DNA of 64,000 nucleotides from Antedon bifida (Eukaryota; Echinodermata; Crinoidea; Comatulida; Antedonidae), in assembly GCA_963402885.1 (NCBI GenBank), contig OY727098.1, forward strand, positions 5,265,001 to 5,329,000, in the 5' to 3' direction. Both the position numbers and the translations under genes were made by a program. This document shows positions 23,245 through 34,856 of this stretch, piece after piece. Each line of letters begins with the position of its first letter. Positions within the stretch are counted from its first letter, which is position 1. The notes below the pieces were generated by a model. The model saw only the letters and a program-made list of their open reading frames with translations, made no database searches and was not told the DNA's origin.

Positions 23245-23578
23245 TGGAATCGGATTGCATCTCCTCTTTTACGCGAGTTGCACTGGCTGCCTGTCCAGCA
23301 AAGGATTGAATTTAAGATCTTGGTACAAGTATATAACTGCATCAATGGTTCAGCACCCGTCTATTTACAGAAACTAATACAGAAGTATAACCCTGGTCGC
23401 CAGGTATATTACTCGTCTTGCTGTTCCTAAAACTAGTACCGGTAGACTATTTGGTAATAAATCATTTTCTGTCATTGGACCTAAGTTATGGAATAATTTA
23501 CCTATTAATATGAGTATAGCTCCAAGTATACAATGTTTTAAAAAATTGTTAACAAGTTTTCCTTTCACTAAGAAATAA
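23245..23578 (+). mobile_element. LINE C-terminal fragment with a frameshift
   Basis: The plus strand encodes RIASPLLRELHWLPVQQRI and then APVYLQKLI, the end of a CR1/L2/Rex-type RT protein. After about 23400 the homology continues in another frame with FGNKSFSVIGPKLWNNLPI and FKKLLTSFPF, ending at TAA 23576-23578. The elements LHWLPV and S(F/V)xGPKLWNxLP are standard at LINE C termini. The frame break shows a dead copy. Only four bases separate its stop from the first Helentron-like element, so the 3' UTR was cut off or displaced by that insertion. Confidence 0.8.
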
Positions 23579-24289
23579 TTATTAGGTGATCATTTAGAAT
23601 AAAATGATCACCTATTGTTATTGTACAAAATCTTTATTATTATTGTTATTATTATTATTATTCTTCTTCTTTCTGTACACTTTTGTTTAACAATTATCTC
23701 AAAAAGTTGAATAACAATGATCACAAAAATTTCACAATGTCTTTCAAATACTTTAACTTAGCCATAATAAGCTTTTCAGCGTGATCACTCAACCGTGACG
23801 TCATTAATACGCGATTTTGTGAAATCACACTATCAATCATATCTCCATAACTCTTTATCACATATCAATAAAATTCACTATACGTAAACTTCAGGTGAAG
23901 GATAAAAATATTAACAAATAAAAACTTACATTTTTCAAGGTCATGCACGTGAAATTGCGCGTTAAAAATTTAAAAAGCTCCAAATTAAGTTTTGATCAAT
24001 TTAGAGCATGAGTTAGGCCATTTGCGTGTTTCAAAAAATTACTGCGCAAAAATGCGTTTTTGCGTGCGCAATTCTTAAAATGCGTAAAAAATATGAATTT
24101 TTTTTACAAATCGTATTCTACTCACCATCCTTAGTACATTCACCAAATTTGAGTCTGTTCCGACTTAAAATAACGCTATACGAGCAGGTTAAAAATGACA
24201 AAATGCGCACATTAATTGTACAAAAGTGCTAAAAATAGTAAAAAATAAGGCCTTTTTAAAATTAATATAACTCTTCAGAATGCACGATG

Positions 24290-24965
24290 ACCCCCAATTT
24301 TTTTAACTTATTCTGGAAGCCAATGAGTTGTAGATATAAATGTATATACACATTAGACGTACAAAATGATATGACGTCATCATTTGGCCACATGAATTTT
24401 TAAAATAGGGTTTTTTCCCCTTTTGTAATGGACCACCATATTCAACAGACCGCAACTCGCTTATCTGTGATCGATTTTCTTTAAATTTTAATATATTCTA
24501 CCTCAACCAATTATGTTACTTATGAGTTGCCAATATTTTCATTTGGATGATGTCATCACGTCTTAAAATTTAAATAACGGTGGTTACGTAATTTCACCTA
24601 CAAGGTATACTTGAATACCTTACAGCTCTTCTGAATTAAAGTTGACCTTGATGTTTATAACTTATTATGAGAGCTGATGAAATGTAGATATGAATTCATA
24701 TAAAAAATAAGCCTATCGGATGTTGCGAAGTTATCATATAGCCAGTTGAAGTTAAAAAGTAGTTTTTAAATTTCTTTAGTCAAAGTTATACAAATTTCAA
24801 AGAGCGCGCATTGCGCTTCTACGTGCCAAATTCTCTTCCAATTCTTATATTTATTTGCTCAATTCATTATCTTTCGAAATTGTCAACTTCAAGTTTATTT
24901 TGATAATTCCATCATATCAAAAAATTTGAACATTGTGTGGTTCCCGTAATTTCACCTATGTTGCA
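24290..24965 (+). repeat. Internal ~177-bp repeat units, copy 1
   Basis: TGACGTCA at 24372 is followed by the one-mismatch site TGATGTCA at 24548, then by degenerate sites near 24724 and 24901. Steps are 176-177 bases. The alternating flanks (TGGCCA-type, then GTAATTTCACCTA) match those of the element at 16877. Confidence 0.7.
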
Positions 24966-25108
24966 CTGTATATAGATATACTGTACACTGTACTGTATAG
25001 AGTATATATTCTATGACACATAATATAATAATATAATAATCAACTTTTTACGATCGTATGTTAACGTACGTGCATGTTTAAAAAATGTTAATTTTATTCA
25101 AATGATAA

Positions 25109-25152
25109 AAATGATCACCTATAATTCGTCAAAGTGACGAATTAAATTCTAG
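25109..25152 (+). other. 3' inverted-repeat arm, hairpin and CTAG end of copy 1
   Basis: AAATGATCACCT (25109-25120) is the inverse of the left terminus. The hairpin arms at 25123-25131 and 25135-25143 flank the loop AAG. AAATT and the terminal CTAG follow. The same arrangement ends copy 2 (26744) and copy 3 (28305). Confidence 0.8.
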
Positions 25153-25153
25153 T

Positions 25154-26744
25154 TAGGTGATCATTTAGAATAAAATGATCACCTATTGTTATTGTATGAA
25201 ATCTTTATTTATTTTTTTTTTTATTTTTTTTTTTTTTATTCTTTCTGTACACTTTTTGTGTACCAAATATCTCAAAAAGTTAAATGTCAATGATTACCAA
25301 AATTTCACAATGTCTTTCAAATACTGTAACTTAGTCATAATAAGCTTTTCAGCGTGATCACTCAACCGTGACGTCATTTATACGCCATTTTGTGAAATCA
25401 CATTATGAATCATATCTCTATAATTCATTATCACATATTAATGAAATTTACTACACGTAAACTTCAGGTAAAGGTAAAAATATTAGCAAATAAAAACTTG
25501 CGCGTTTCAAGGTCATTCGCGTGAAATCGCGCGTTAACAATTTAAAAAGCTCAAAATTACGTTTTAATCAATTTAGAGCATAAATTAGGCCATTTGCGTG
25601 TTTTAAAAAATTACTGCGCAAAAACGTGTTTTTGCGCGTGCGTACATAGAAAGCTTAAAAAATACCAATTTTTTGTACAAATTGCATCCTAGTCATCTTA
25701 CTTAGTACATTCACTAAATTTGAGTCCATTCCGACTTAAAATAACGCTATACGAGCACCTTAAAAATGACAAAATGCGCACATTAATTGTACAAAAGTGC
25801 TAAAAATGGTAAAAAATAAGGCCTTTTTAAAATGAATATAACTCTTCAGAATGGAAGATGACCCCCATTTTTTTTAACTTATTATGGAAGTTAATGAGTT
25901 GTAGATATAAATGTATATACCCATTAGACATACAAAATGGTATGACGTCATCATTTGGCGACATGAATTTTTAAAATAGGGTTTTTTCCCATTTTGTCAT
26001 AGACCACCATATTCAAAAGAGCGTAACTCGCTTATCTGTGCTCGATTTTTTTTAAATTTTAAATATATTCTACCTCAACCAATTATGTTACTCATGAGTT
26101 GCCAATATTTTCATTTCGATGACGTCATCACGTCTTAAAATTTGAATAACGGTGGTTACGTAATTTCACCTACAACGTATAGTTGAATTCCTTACAGCTC
26201 TTCTGAATTAAAGTTGACCTTGATGTTTATAACTTATTATGAGAGCTGGTGAAATGTAGATATGAATGCATATACAAATTAAGCCTATCGAATGTTATGA
26301 AGTTATCATATGGCCAGTTGAAGCAAAAAAGTAGTTTTTTCATCTCTTTCGTCAAAGTTATACAAATTTCAAAGGGCGCTCACCGCGCTTCTACGTGCCA
26401 AATTTTCTTCCAATTGTTATATTTTATTGCTCAATTCATTATCTTTCGATATTGGTATCCACAAGTTTATTTTCATAATGTCATCAGTACCAAAAAGTTA
26501 GATCATGATGTGTGTCCGTAATTTCACCAATGCTACACTGTATATAGATGTACAGTATATACTGTACATCATGTATATGGCATATAAATAGGCAAAACTC
26601 AGCACTATAAACGCATAATAGGATGGCATACATCAACATTTTCCGATCGTATGTTAACATACGTGCATGTTTATTAATATTAATGTCAATAAAATTATAA
26701 AAATGATCACCTATAATTCGTCAAAGTGACGAATTAAATTCTAG
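25154..26744 (+). mobile_element. Helentron-like element, tandem copy 2
   Basis: Begins TAGGTGATCATTT one base (T) after the CTAG of copy 1 and ends CTAG before TGAG. It is very similar to copy 1 along its length, including the 12-bp 5' stem, the TTTTTATT-rich stretch after it (25205-25240), the GCGCG patches and the 3' hairpin. Length is 1,591 bp. TGACGTCA sites at 25943 and 26120 are 177 bases apart. The ORFs inside are short and not conserved between copies. Confidence 0.8.
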
Positions 26745-26745
26745 T

Positions 26746-28305
26746 GAGAAATTGTTTTTGTAAAACAAAAAATGTTTCTTCGCAATTTCTTTCTGTACAG
26801 ATTTTGTGTAACAAATATCTCAAAAAGTTTAATGTCAATGATTACCAAAATTTCTGAATGTCTTTCAAATACTTTAACTTAGTCCTAATAAGCTTTTCAG
26901 CGTGATCACTCATCCGTGACGTAATTTAGACGGCATTTTGTGAAATCACATTATCAATCATATCTCCATAGTTCATTATCACATATTAATAAAATTCACT
27001 ACACGTAAACTTTAGGTCAAGGGTAAAAATATTAACAAATAAAAACACGCGCACACGTAGGGTCATGCGCGTGAAATCGCGCGTTAAAAATTTAAAAAGC
27101 TCAAAATTAAGTTTTGATTAATTTAGAGCATGAATTAGGCCATTTGCGTGTTTCAAAAAATTACTGCGCAAAAAAATATTTTGCGCGCGCGATACTTACA
27201 AAGCGTAAAAAATGCAATTTTTTTTATAGAAATCGCATTCTACTCACCAGCCTTAGTACATTCACCAAATTTGATTCAGTTCCAACTTAAAATAACGCTA
27301 TACGAGCAGGTTAAAAATGACAAAATGCGCAAATTAATTGCATCAAAGTGCTGAAAATGATGAAAAATAAGGCCTTTTTAAAATGAATATAAATCTTCAG
27401 AATGGCAGGTGACCCCTAATTTTTTTAACTTATTCGGGAAGCCATTTGGTTGTAGATACATATTCATGTACACATTAGACGTACAAAATGGTATGACGTC
27501 ATCAAATGGCCACTTGAATTTAAAAATTAGTAATTTTTATCTTTTTGTGTGGGTTATCACATTCAATAGAGCGCATCTCCATTATTTGAGCCCGATTTTC
27601 GCAAACATTTTAGAATGTGCTTGCTGAATTGATTATCTTTCTCATGGGTTGTAAACATTTTTATTTTGATGACGTCATCACGCGTAAAAACTTGAATAAC
27701 CTAGGTCGTGTAATTTTAGCTACACCATACATTTGAATATCTAATAGCTCTTCAGAATTAAAGGTGACCTTGAAGATTATAACTTATTATGAAAGCTGTT
27801 GAAATGTAGATATGAATTCATATAAAAATTAAGCCTATCGGATGTTGTGATGTTATCATATGGCCAGTTGAAGTTAAAACGTAGTTTTTAGATTTCTTTA
27901 GTCGAAGTTATACAAATTTCAATGAGCGCGCATTGCGCTTCTACGTATCAAATTCTCTTCCAATCCTTATATTTATTTGCTCAATTCATTATCTTTCGAA
28001 ATTGTCATCTTCGAGTTTATTTTGATAATTCCATCATACCAACAAATTTGAACATGATGTGGGTCCCATAATTTTACCTATGCTACACTGTATATAGATA
28101 TACAGTATATACTGTATATATTGTATATGACACATAATAGGTACAACTCAGCACTATAAGTGTATATGCATCATGTCATAGGATGGCGTACATCAGCTTT
28201 TTACGATCGTATGTTAACGTACGTGCATGTTTAAAAAATGTTAATTTCATTAAAATTATAAAAATGATCACCTATAATTCGTCAAAGTGACGAATTAAAT
28301 TCTAG
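26746..28305 (+). mobile_element. Helentron-like element, tandem copy 3 with a different 5' end
   Basis: The interior and the 3' end (hairpin, then CTAG at 28302-28305) match copies 1 and 2. The 5' end, however, lacks the AGGTGATCATTT hairpin and reads GAGAAATTGTTTTTGT, with GCAATTTCTTTC about 45 bases on. It therefore has a different inverted pair (GAAATTG/CAATTTC). The homology to copies 1 and 2 begins near TTTCTGTACA at about 26789. TGACGTCA lies at 27494 and 27670. After CTAG the flank begins T. Confidence 0.75.
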
Positions 28306-30528
28306 TTTAGATTTGTTCTTGTATACTGCTCTAATTAATGTACAGCCCTTTGGTCTTTTTTGGAAAAGTGTTTTTTAAATCTACATAGTATAGTAACAAG
28401 TGAAATGTGTTTTCTAATTGGCTGGTCTTGTGACACACATTTGTACAGACATAAGAAATACCTTAATGTCTTCAAGTAAAACTGGTACATAAATGTACGA
28501 TTATTAACAAACTGGAATATTTATATTTTGATTGCCACAAATAAATATCGATCATACTATGATGCTCATCTTAAAGTACTACTACTGTATGTATCGAAAT
28601 ATGCATATATTCAACTAGTTATTATTCAAATTCCAATCCAAATTTTGTAATTATAAATATTTGTTTTCACATGGAAAAATATAAATCTTTTCATATTACG
28701 TGTAAAGACTGTCATATTCCATAGTAATAAAAAAAATAGTAAGTAGTAAAAAAAATAATAATTTGACGAAAATTGAACTCATATTGTAGATTAAAAAAAA
28801 CTACATTTGAAGTTATAAACAATAGTGATTAAGCACACTCGCAGTCATCTTTTGACCGTTTGAGTTGCATCTCAAACGACATCTCACTCACAAGTAAATT
28901 AAATTGGATTTTTTCAATATATTTTACCCCTCAAAGTTGATTCTTCTTTCAGGTTTTAGTGCACAATAAGCAGCATATAATCTTTCTGATCTGAAGCCAA
29001 TTCGTGCACAGAATGTAATTATATTTTGTAGTACAGAATAGTGTTTGCCACTGCTAATAATTAAATAAGGTGATTTATTTTTTCTCCTATCGTTTGTACA
29101 ATGTCATTTATCAACTGATTCTTCATTATTTCCTTGCAGTAATTTTATTTATTATACTCTTGATATAGTAAGACAAGACAAATAACAAACAGAAGCCTAT
29201 GTGTAGTGTGTCGTGTCATATTCACATCAGATTGCATACATTGCCTACCTTTTTAGTTTGTGCTATGCTATGCTATGCTTAATTTTACCTCACCAAAAGA
29301 TGCTGCTATTTTAAGGAGTAAGGAGCGACATCTTCCTTTGTCACTTTCAGCACGTCTGGTGAATAGCTGAGTAAATGGCCACTCTTTTTTTAAGTTACTG
29401 TATGGCCATATAAAGACCAACATTAAAAAAATTTAATATATAATAAATTGTCAAATAGGAGGCAAACTTGCTATACAGTATAAAACAGTTAAAAGTTTGG
29501 TAAAAACATTTTTTTTCTAAATCCATCAAAATATTATTCACTATCTCCTTCAGAAAGTCTTAGTATTATATTAGCACGATCCTACATATTTGATAGCTCA
29601 GTCTGAATTATTATATAATAAGCGTTATAAGACGATCCCTTACTTTTCAAGTGGAGTATAATGTGAAAAGTCTTTTTATTCATACATACAAAATATATTT
29701 GTTTCTTTCCAGTCTTCTGCTTTTCAATTCTTACAGTCTTACCGTTTTTGTGAGCATATTGTAATATACAAGCAGAAGAATTCATGTACAAAATATTATT
29801 TTTAATAACAGAGAATCCTAACAGCTGATGATATTCCTAATAATAAAGTAAATAAACAAAACATGCATCTGCATTGACATTAGTGCATTAAATAGTTCAA
29901 CAAAATTGTAAGAAATTTCTATGGGTTATTTCAACGCTCTACTTCAAATATCAAGTCTTGTTATTAAACAACTAGAGTATATCCATCTATAAGTTGTTAA
30001 ACTGTTTGCTATCATAGTACTTTAAATTCTTTACCTCTTTAAATTTAATTTATAAAGTGTGTCTTCTCGCCTATTTGGCGCTTCTATGCATTCACTGTTT
30101 CTTTATAATAGTTATTTTCAGCCATTTATATAACTCGATTTAAATCAATAGTTTTTTACAAATTTTAATCGTAAATATTTTTATTGCTGGAATTTGGTTT
30201 TATTTATAAATATAAAAATATATAGATGTTCAATAAATATTAAAGAAAAGATTTAAATCCCATGGATTCCCAGAAAATATAGAGGTTGGAGTCTTACTAT
30301 CACATAAATAAATGCTTTTTAGTATTGGTACATCTGATTTCAGAGAGAGGGCTAATGTCCATTTATCTGCTGGTAGGTAAAATGGAAGTTAATGTAGATC
30401 ATTACTACTGTTGGTTTATGTAATTGCAATATTCAATACATTTATATGACATAACAAATCTTTTTGGCCTAAAAATAATTTGTGTGATATTTTTTTTCAT
30501 AAGTTAGATGATTTGTCGCCAATTCTAT
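28306..30528. other. Intergenic AT-rich DNA
   Basis: No gene or repeat family is recognised. A short GCTAT tandem (GCTATGCTATGCTATGCT) lies near 29260-29278. ORFs here are AT-driven and without domains. Confidence 0.5.
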
Positions 30529-30670
30529 AGCTCTGTCTACACTATCAAACTTTATGTGACAAAAAAATGTGATGTGCCCATATATGGACATGATGATGTC
30601 ATACCTCTACCATATTTGGGCACATCACACTTTTTTTGTCAAACTAGATTTGATAGTGTAGACAGAGCTT
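30529..30670. mobile_element. Palindromic MITE, copy C (best preserved)
   Basis: AGCTCTGTCTACACTATCAA at the left is perfectly inverted at the right, and the pairing extends inward (TGTGATGTGCCCA with TGGGCACATCACA), so almost the whole 142 bases could form one long hairpin. Terminal blocks are the same as in copies A, B and D. It has no coding capacity. A DNA transposon supplying transposase in trans is expected but not seen here. Confidence 0.85.
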
Positions 30671-30711
30671 AAGATGTTTCTTTTTCCTTCTTTATCTTAT
30701 CTTATCTTATT

Positions 30712-30757
30712 TAAAGTTGGGTCCCGAAGGTGTTCCCTCAATAGGGATTCAGTTCTA
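30712..30757. mobile_element. MITE end, GTTCTACTGTA type
   Basis: The segment ends in GGATTCAGTTCTACTGTA. This is the inverse of the TACAGTAGAA terminus seen complete at 59416-59532, and a related TACAGTTGAA start lies at 31101. Only one end is clear. Confidence 0.35.
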
Positions 30758-31100
30758 CTGTATAAAAAAATTATTTCATAATAATTTCTTTATATTACAG
30801 TAGATTATCAAATTTGAATTTTTAAGCAAGTAACTTACTACTCATAAAAGTATGATTTATAACCTTATAATAATTACTATATTATTGAGATATCAAATAA
30901 CATGATCTTCATAATTGAAATTGATGCAGACTTCAGGAAGTTGTCTCCATTATTAATTATTGTTTCATAATAACTAAGTGACATTAATTAGTTCAGATAG
31001 TTAACGAGCAAGATGTTCATCGGCTTCCTGTGTATTTTTTAGCTATCAATAGCAATTTGTGATGGATTATCTGAATTTTATAGTAGTTTTGTAATTGATA

Positions 31101-31128
31101 TACAGTTGAATCTCCCGTAAGGGACACT
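31101..31128. mobile_element. MITE end, TACAGTTGAATCTCC type
   Basis: TACAGTTGAATCTCCCGTAA followed by GGGACAC resembles the terminus of the element family at 59416-59532 (whose right end, inverted, reads TACAGTAGAACTC and then GGGGACACC). No partner end is identified nearby. Confidence 0.35.
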
Positions 31129-31649
31129 ATCATGTAAAAACGTCCAATTACGAGAGGCACACACATTTTACACTGCACCTCTGTCTGACATTAGATAAGA
31201 ATCTGAACAAACAGGCTTTTTAATGATCATCCAATACAAAAGGTATTCACAGAGTGCTTTATATTTCAACATTTTTTTCTGAGTATAGATGTTTTGTCAT
31301 TTCTTAAATCCCCATGTTGTAAAAAAAATCATAATTCAAATTAATCATATTTTTAAAAAAACACCAATATATTAGAAGAAAACTAAATTAAAACCGTCCT
31401 GATGTATTTTGTCTGACATTTTAAGGTTATAGAGTACCAATCAATATGTTAATTTTTACTGTAGCATTGAATTTGTTTTTCCTTTTATTTTCTTTATTCT
31501 TTAATTACAGTATAATAAATTGGTATATATCAATTTCTAGTTGTTTTGCTTATATAATTTATGTATTAAAAAATATATTAATTTCATTGTCAACCATTGT
31601 TACTATGTATCTAAAATAAAATGCTAAAACTAAAAATAGAATTTCAAAA

Positions 31650-32258
31650 AAAGACACCTTCCCTACAATTTGTGACGTTTTGTAAAAATAATACATATAT
31701 ATTACTTTAAAAACATTAAACCAGGTCATTCCTTGTCTTAAATGTACGTTTTATGGTAAATTATGATAAAAAGTGAGAAACAATGCACTACCTAAGACTT
31801 AGATGGTCTTTAGGCCTAGCCTAGCTAGGCTTAGTTTTGTAGGCCTAGCTGGTAAACATCAGTAACGTACGAACATCGTATGCTAGCTATATACCTAGCC
31901 TGACGTTGTATAGTTGCTGCATTAATTGTCTTTCTATTTTCGCCAGACTCCGTTAATACAAATTGGGGAAAACCCGGTATTTTCGCTGAAAAGTTAGGAG
32001 TCTTCCATTGGTTTTGGCCTCACGATCGATCGAAAAGTGGGTGAATTACAGAAGAAAAACAAAAATATCAATCCGCATGCAATGCATTTTGGGATTTATA
32101 GCGGGCCGCTATAATTATTAGAATCAACTTATTTTTCACATTTTTAACCATTTAAAGACGAAAAAAGTTATCGCAATAGGACCATATAGTATTATTTTTA
32201 CATTAAATATAGTTTGTGATCTTAAATTAGATCTAAAAAACGTAGGGAAGGTGTCTTT
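31650..32258. mobile_element. Non-autonomous DNA transposon with 17-bp terminal inverted repeats
   Basis: AAAGACACCTTCCCTAC at 31650-31666 is perfectly inverted at 32242-32258. Inside, similarity between the ends continues weakly (for example TGTAAAAATAATAC on both). The interior is richer in CpG and in TAGGCCTAG words than the flanks, and contains GCATGCAATGCATTTTGGGA and a GCGGGCCGC patch. There is no ORF of note. Flanking A/T runs hide any target duplication, so the superfamily is open. It is newly delimited here from the repeats alone. Confidence 0.7.
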
Positions 32259-33078
32259 AAATAGTTCTATTAAATTTTGAATTGATTATTTTCTATTCAT
32301 TCAGTTTAATCATTTGTATGAACGTAATAAATAAATAAATTATATCAGAAAAAAATTGATACTAAAAAACATTTAAAATAGATTGATGGTTCCGCTGTAA
32401 AAAATGTACATTACAAATTTGTAAACATGGTACTAGTTATTGCTCCATGTTGTAATTACCATCTGCTTAGGATATACTGAAATAAACTTTGTAAGAAAAT
32501 CAATTATCTTTGAATAAAAATGAAACATTTTGAATGATGGGTTCAGCCTTGTTACAGTTTTTCTTCCTACAAAAAGTTGTATCAAATCCCCCCTTTTTTT
32601 CATTTTATTTTATGTCTTTAGGCACATGTTGCCAAGGATTACCAATAGTAAATAAATTACTGTCCTATCAGATACTATAGGTGGTACTGTAATCCACCTG
32701 ATACAGGGGCTATTTTGTGAACCAGTCCACTGGGGTAGTCCCCTACTCGTCGCGAAGGATGAACTGGGTTCTTTTAAAGGTGGTCTCTGCTTAAAGTCTA
32801 TTTTTAGACTTATTTTGACCACCATCCACATTTATACTTAATTAACTATACAGCTCTGCTAACTTTTCTGGCTGATTTACTTATCGTTTTGATTTAGCTT
32901 TTCGCTTTTTTTTTTGTATCTCCATTGAGATCCAGCCACTGATACCCACAGCATTGTCATTTTTTCAGTAATTTACCTTTGGATTAATTAACTATAAAGA
33001 AATATATTATATATTATTATTTATGGAAAATCAATAAATAACAACAATAAATGCACACAGGTTATAACTGTGTACACT

Positions 33079-33112
<34 letters not shown>

Positions 33113-34456
33113 TTGTTCCACCATCAGAACTAATTCTTAAATATTTATTGACTTTTATATTTAAGTGAAAATGTATATAAAATAGCTATAATAGTAGTAG
33201 TAGTGGTACTGTAAGACGTAAACTTCTAGCTTTAACCCAAACAAAAGTTGATAAAAAAAAAGAAGGTAATTATATTATATTATATATATATTAATTATAA
33301 ATTACTCCAAAACCTGATTAAAATTCAAAAGAGTGCATTAAACTATGCTATTATTTGTTTTGTATATATTTCTTGACATTAGATTCATGTTCTGACATAG
33401 GTTTGTGTTCTTGGAGTTTCAGAATAGAATATTTCTTATCATTGATTGCTTTTTATAATGAGATTTATTCAGATTTGGACGTAAATTTTTTTTTTTGACA
33501 AGTGCATGACAAATGAAGTTGCAAATACAGGTTTTGGAATAATCCAATTAACAATAGCCTATTTTATTCCCAATGCAATAATTAACATCTAAAGCATGTT
33601 TTTACCAGCCCGTCAATTTATTCCATTAATGAGCATGATAACAAAGTATCAACCACAACTCACACTCAACCTTTTTCCTCCTTGTGTGCGTGTGAATAAT
33701 AATAAATGCACATATACATGCTAATATCAGGAATCTACCATTATATGATCAATTCTTAATTAGCATAATCTTTGAGAAAAACCACCCCTGTTTTAAGAAT
33801 GGACTCGGCTGATTCACTCATAATCTAGCAATTAAATATATTAGTTTGTTACTGTATTTGTTGAGCATACACACGCTCTCTCAACCGTCTCACAGTCAAG
33901 TAATGATGTGCTATCGTTGATGCTCTGATATTAATGAATGAAAGATAGCATTAGATAACCGAAAAAGACTGAAAGACAACATTTCTCTGCCTTTTGTGTA
34001 TCGATTTCGATTTTAATTTACTGGGATTTTTCGTCGGAAGGTTGCCATCATTTCTATGATCTGTCTGTGAGATTGATGTTCATATAAATATTCAAGGATT
34101 TTTAAATATTAAAAAGAATAACTGTATCACACTAATATAAGGTAATTCATATTATTGTCTTTTTGCATTAAATAATAATATGAGGTAAATAACAATAATA
34201 AATTTTAATTGTTCGAAAATGTCTTTTGTACAATGTTTTATTAGATGTACAGTATATACAGTATATAATAATGTATTTAATATTTTAAATATGATAGTAT
34301 AAAATCTAAACTTAAATATACCATGATGCGCTCAGATGATCTATTATAGGATGATGCAGAGTTTGATTGCGGTCAGGATGACTTGTTTTTCTCTTGTTGC
34401 ATCCTTTATTATTTAAAGTATATTACTGTATCACTGTGATTAGAGTTGTACTGTAA
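32259..34456. other. Intergenic DNA
   Basis: Nothing supported. A GC-richer patch at 32690-32830 has a plus-strand frame reading CEPVHWGSPLLVAKDELG, faintly like a retroelement RT motif, but it is too short and isolated to call. An (AGT)n stretch lies at 33195-33207. Confidence 0.45.
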
Positions 34457-34722
34457 AGCTCTGTCTATACTATCAAATTCGTTTGACAAAAAAACTGCAC
34501 TCAAATATTGTAGTGATATACCCAAATATGGTAGTTATGACATCATCATGTCTATACATGGGCACATATAAATATTCATTATTTATATAACGTTAAATAA
34601 TAACTGTAAACATCCTGTATTCTGTATGTTTAACATTATTCGTGATTATTTAATATCATCATGTCCATACATGGGCACATCACATTTTGTTGTCAAGTTT
34701 ATACTGTAGTGTAAACAGAGCT
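34457..34722. mobile_element. Palindromic MITE, copy D, with an internal insertion
   Basis: Ends AGCTCTGTCTATACTATCAA and GTGTAAACAGAGCT mark the family, with TAA/TTA flanks. The centre is interrupted by 89 foreign bases (34566-34654). On both sides of the interruption a 25-base piece of the MITE (34543-34567 and 34656-34680, one mismatch) is repeated. The element is therefore about 115 bases longer than copy C. Confidence 0.75.
34566..34654 (+). repeat. 89-bp segment duplicated from 34857-34945
   Basis: It matches the sequence at 34857-34945 at all but a handful of positions (shared text TTCATTATTTATATAACGTT and TTCTGTATGTTTAACATTAT). The second copy lies outside the MITE, 290 bases away, so the first was probably copied into the MITE. 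Confidence 0.8.
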
Positions 34723-34856
34723 TTAGTGCTGCCTTTTTCGTGACCTTTGAAATCAGATTCAAAATGAAATAGAATGATTAAATAAAAGGTATGTTATAAA
34801 ACAAGTAATAAATGATTTGAATATTGTCATTCAATCAAATCATGAAATTATTCAAT

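Larger units (their letters stand above)
23583..25152 (+). mobile_element. Helentron-like element, tandem copy 1
   Basis: The 1,570-bp element starts TAGGTGATCATTT after a T and ends CTAG before a T. At the 5' end AGGTGATCATTT and AAATGATCACCT form a 12-bp stem (23584-23613). The same right arm recurs at 25109-25120, just inside a hairpin with arms AATTCGTCA/TGACGAATT (25123-25143), five bases before CTAG. It has no Rep/helicase ORF, so it is non-autonomous. A TTA/TTC microsatellite sits at 23634-23675. GC-rich patches such as GCGCG occur near 23957 and 24040-24070. Copies 2 and 3 follow in the same orientation. Confidence 0.8.

Noticed and set aside
23583..28305. A tandemly duplicated gene
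   Set aside because: ORFs within the three copies are short and not in corresponding frames, whereas the ends and hairpins are conserved, which fits non-autonomous transposons.
32690..32831. RT-like frame CEPVHWGSPLLVAKDELG
   Set aside because: Too short and isolated. No neighbouring RT motifs in any frame.
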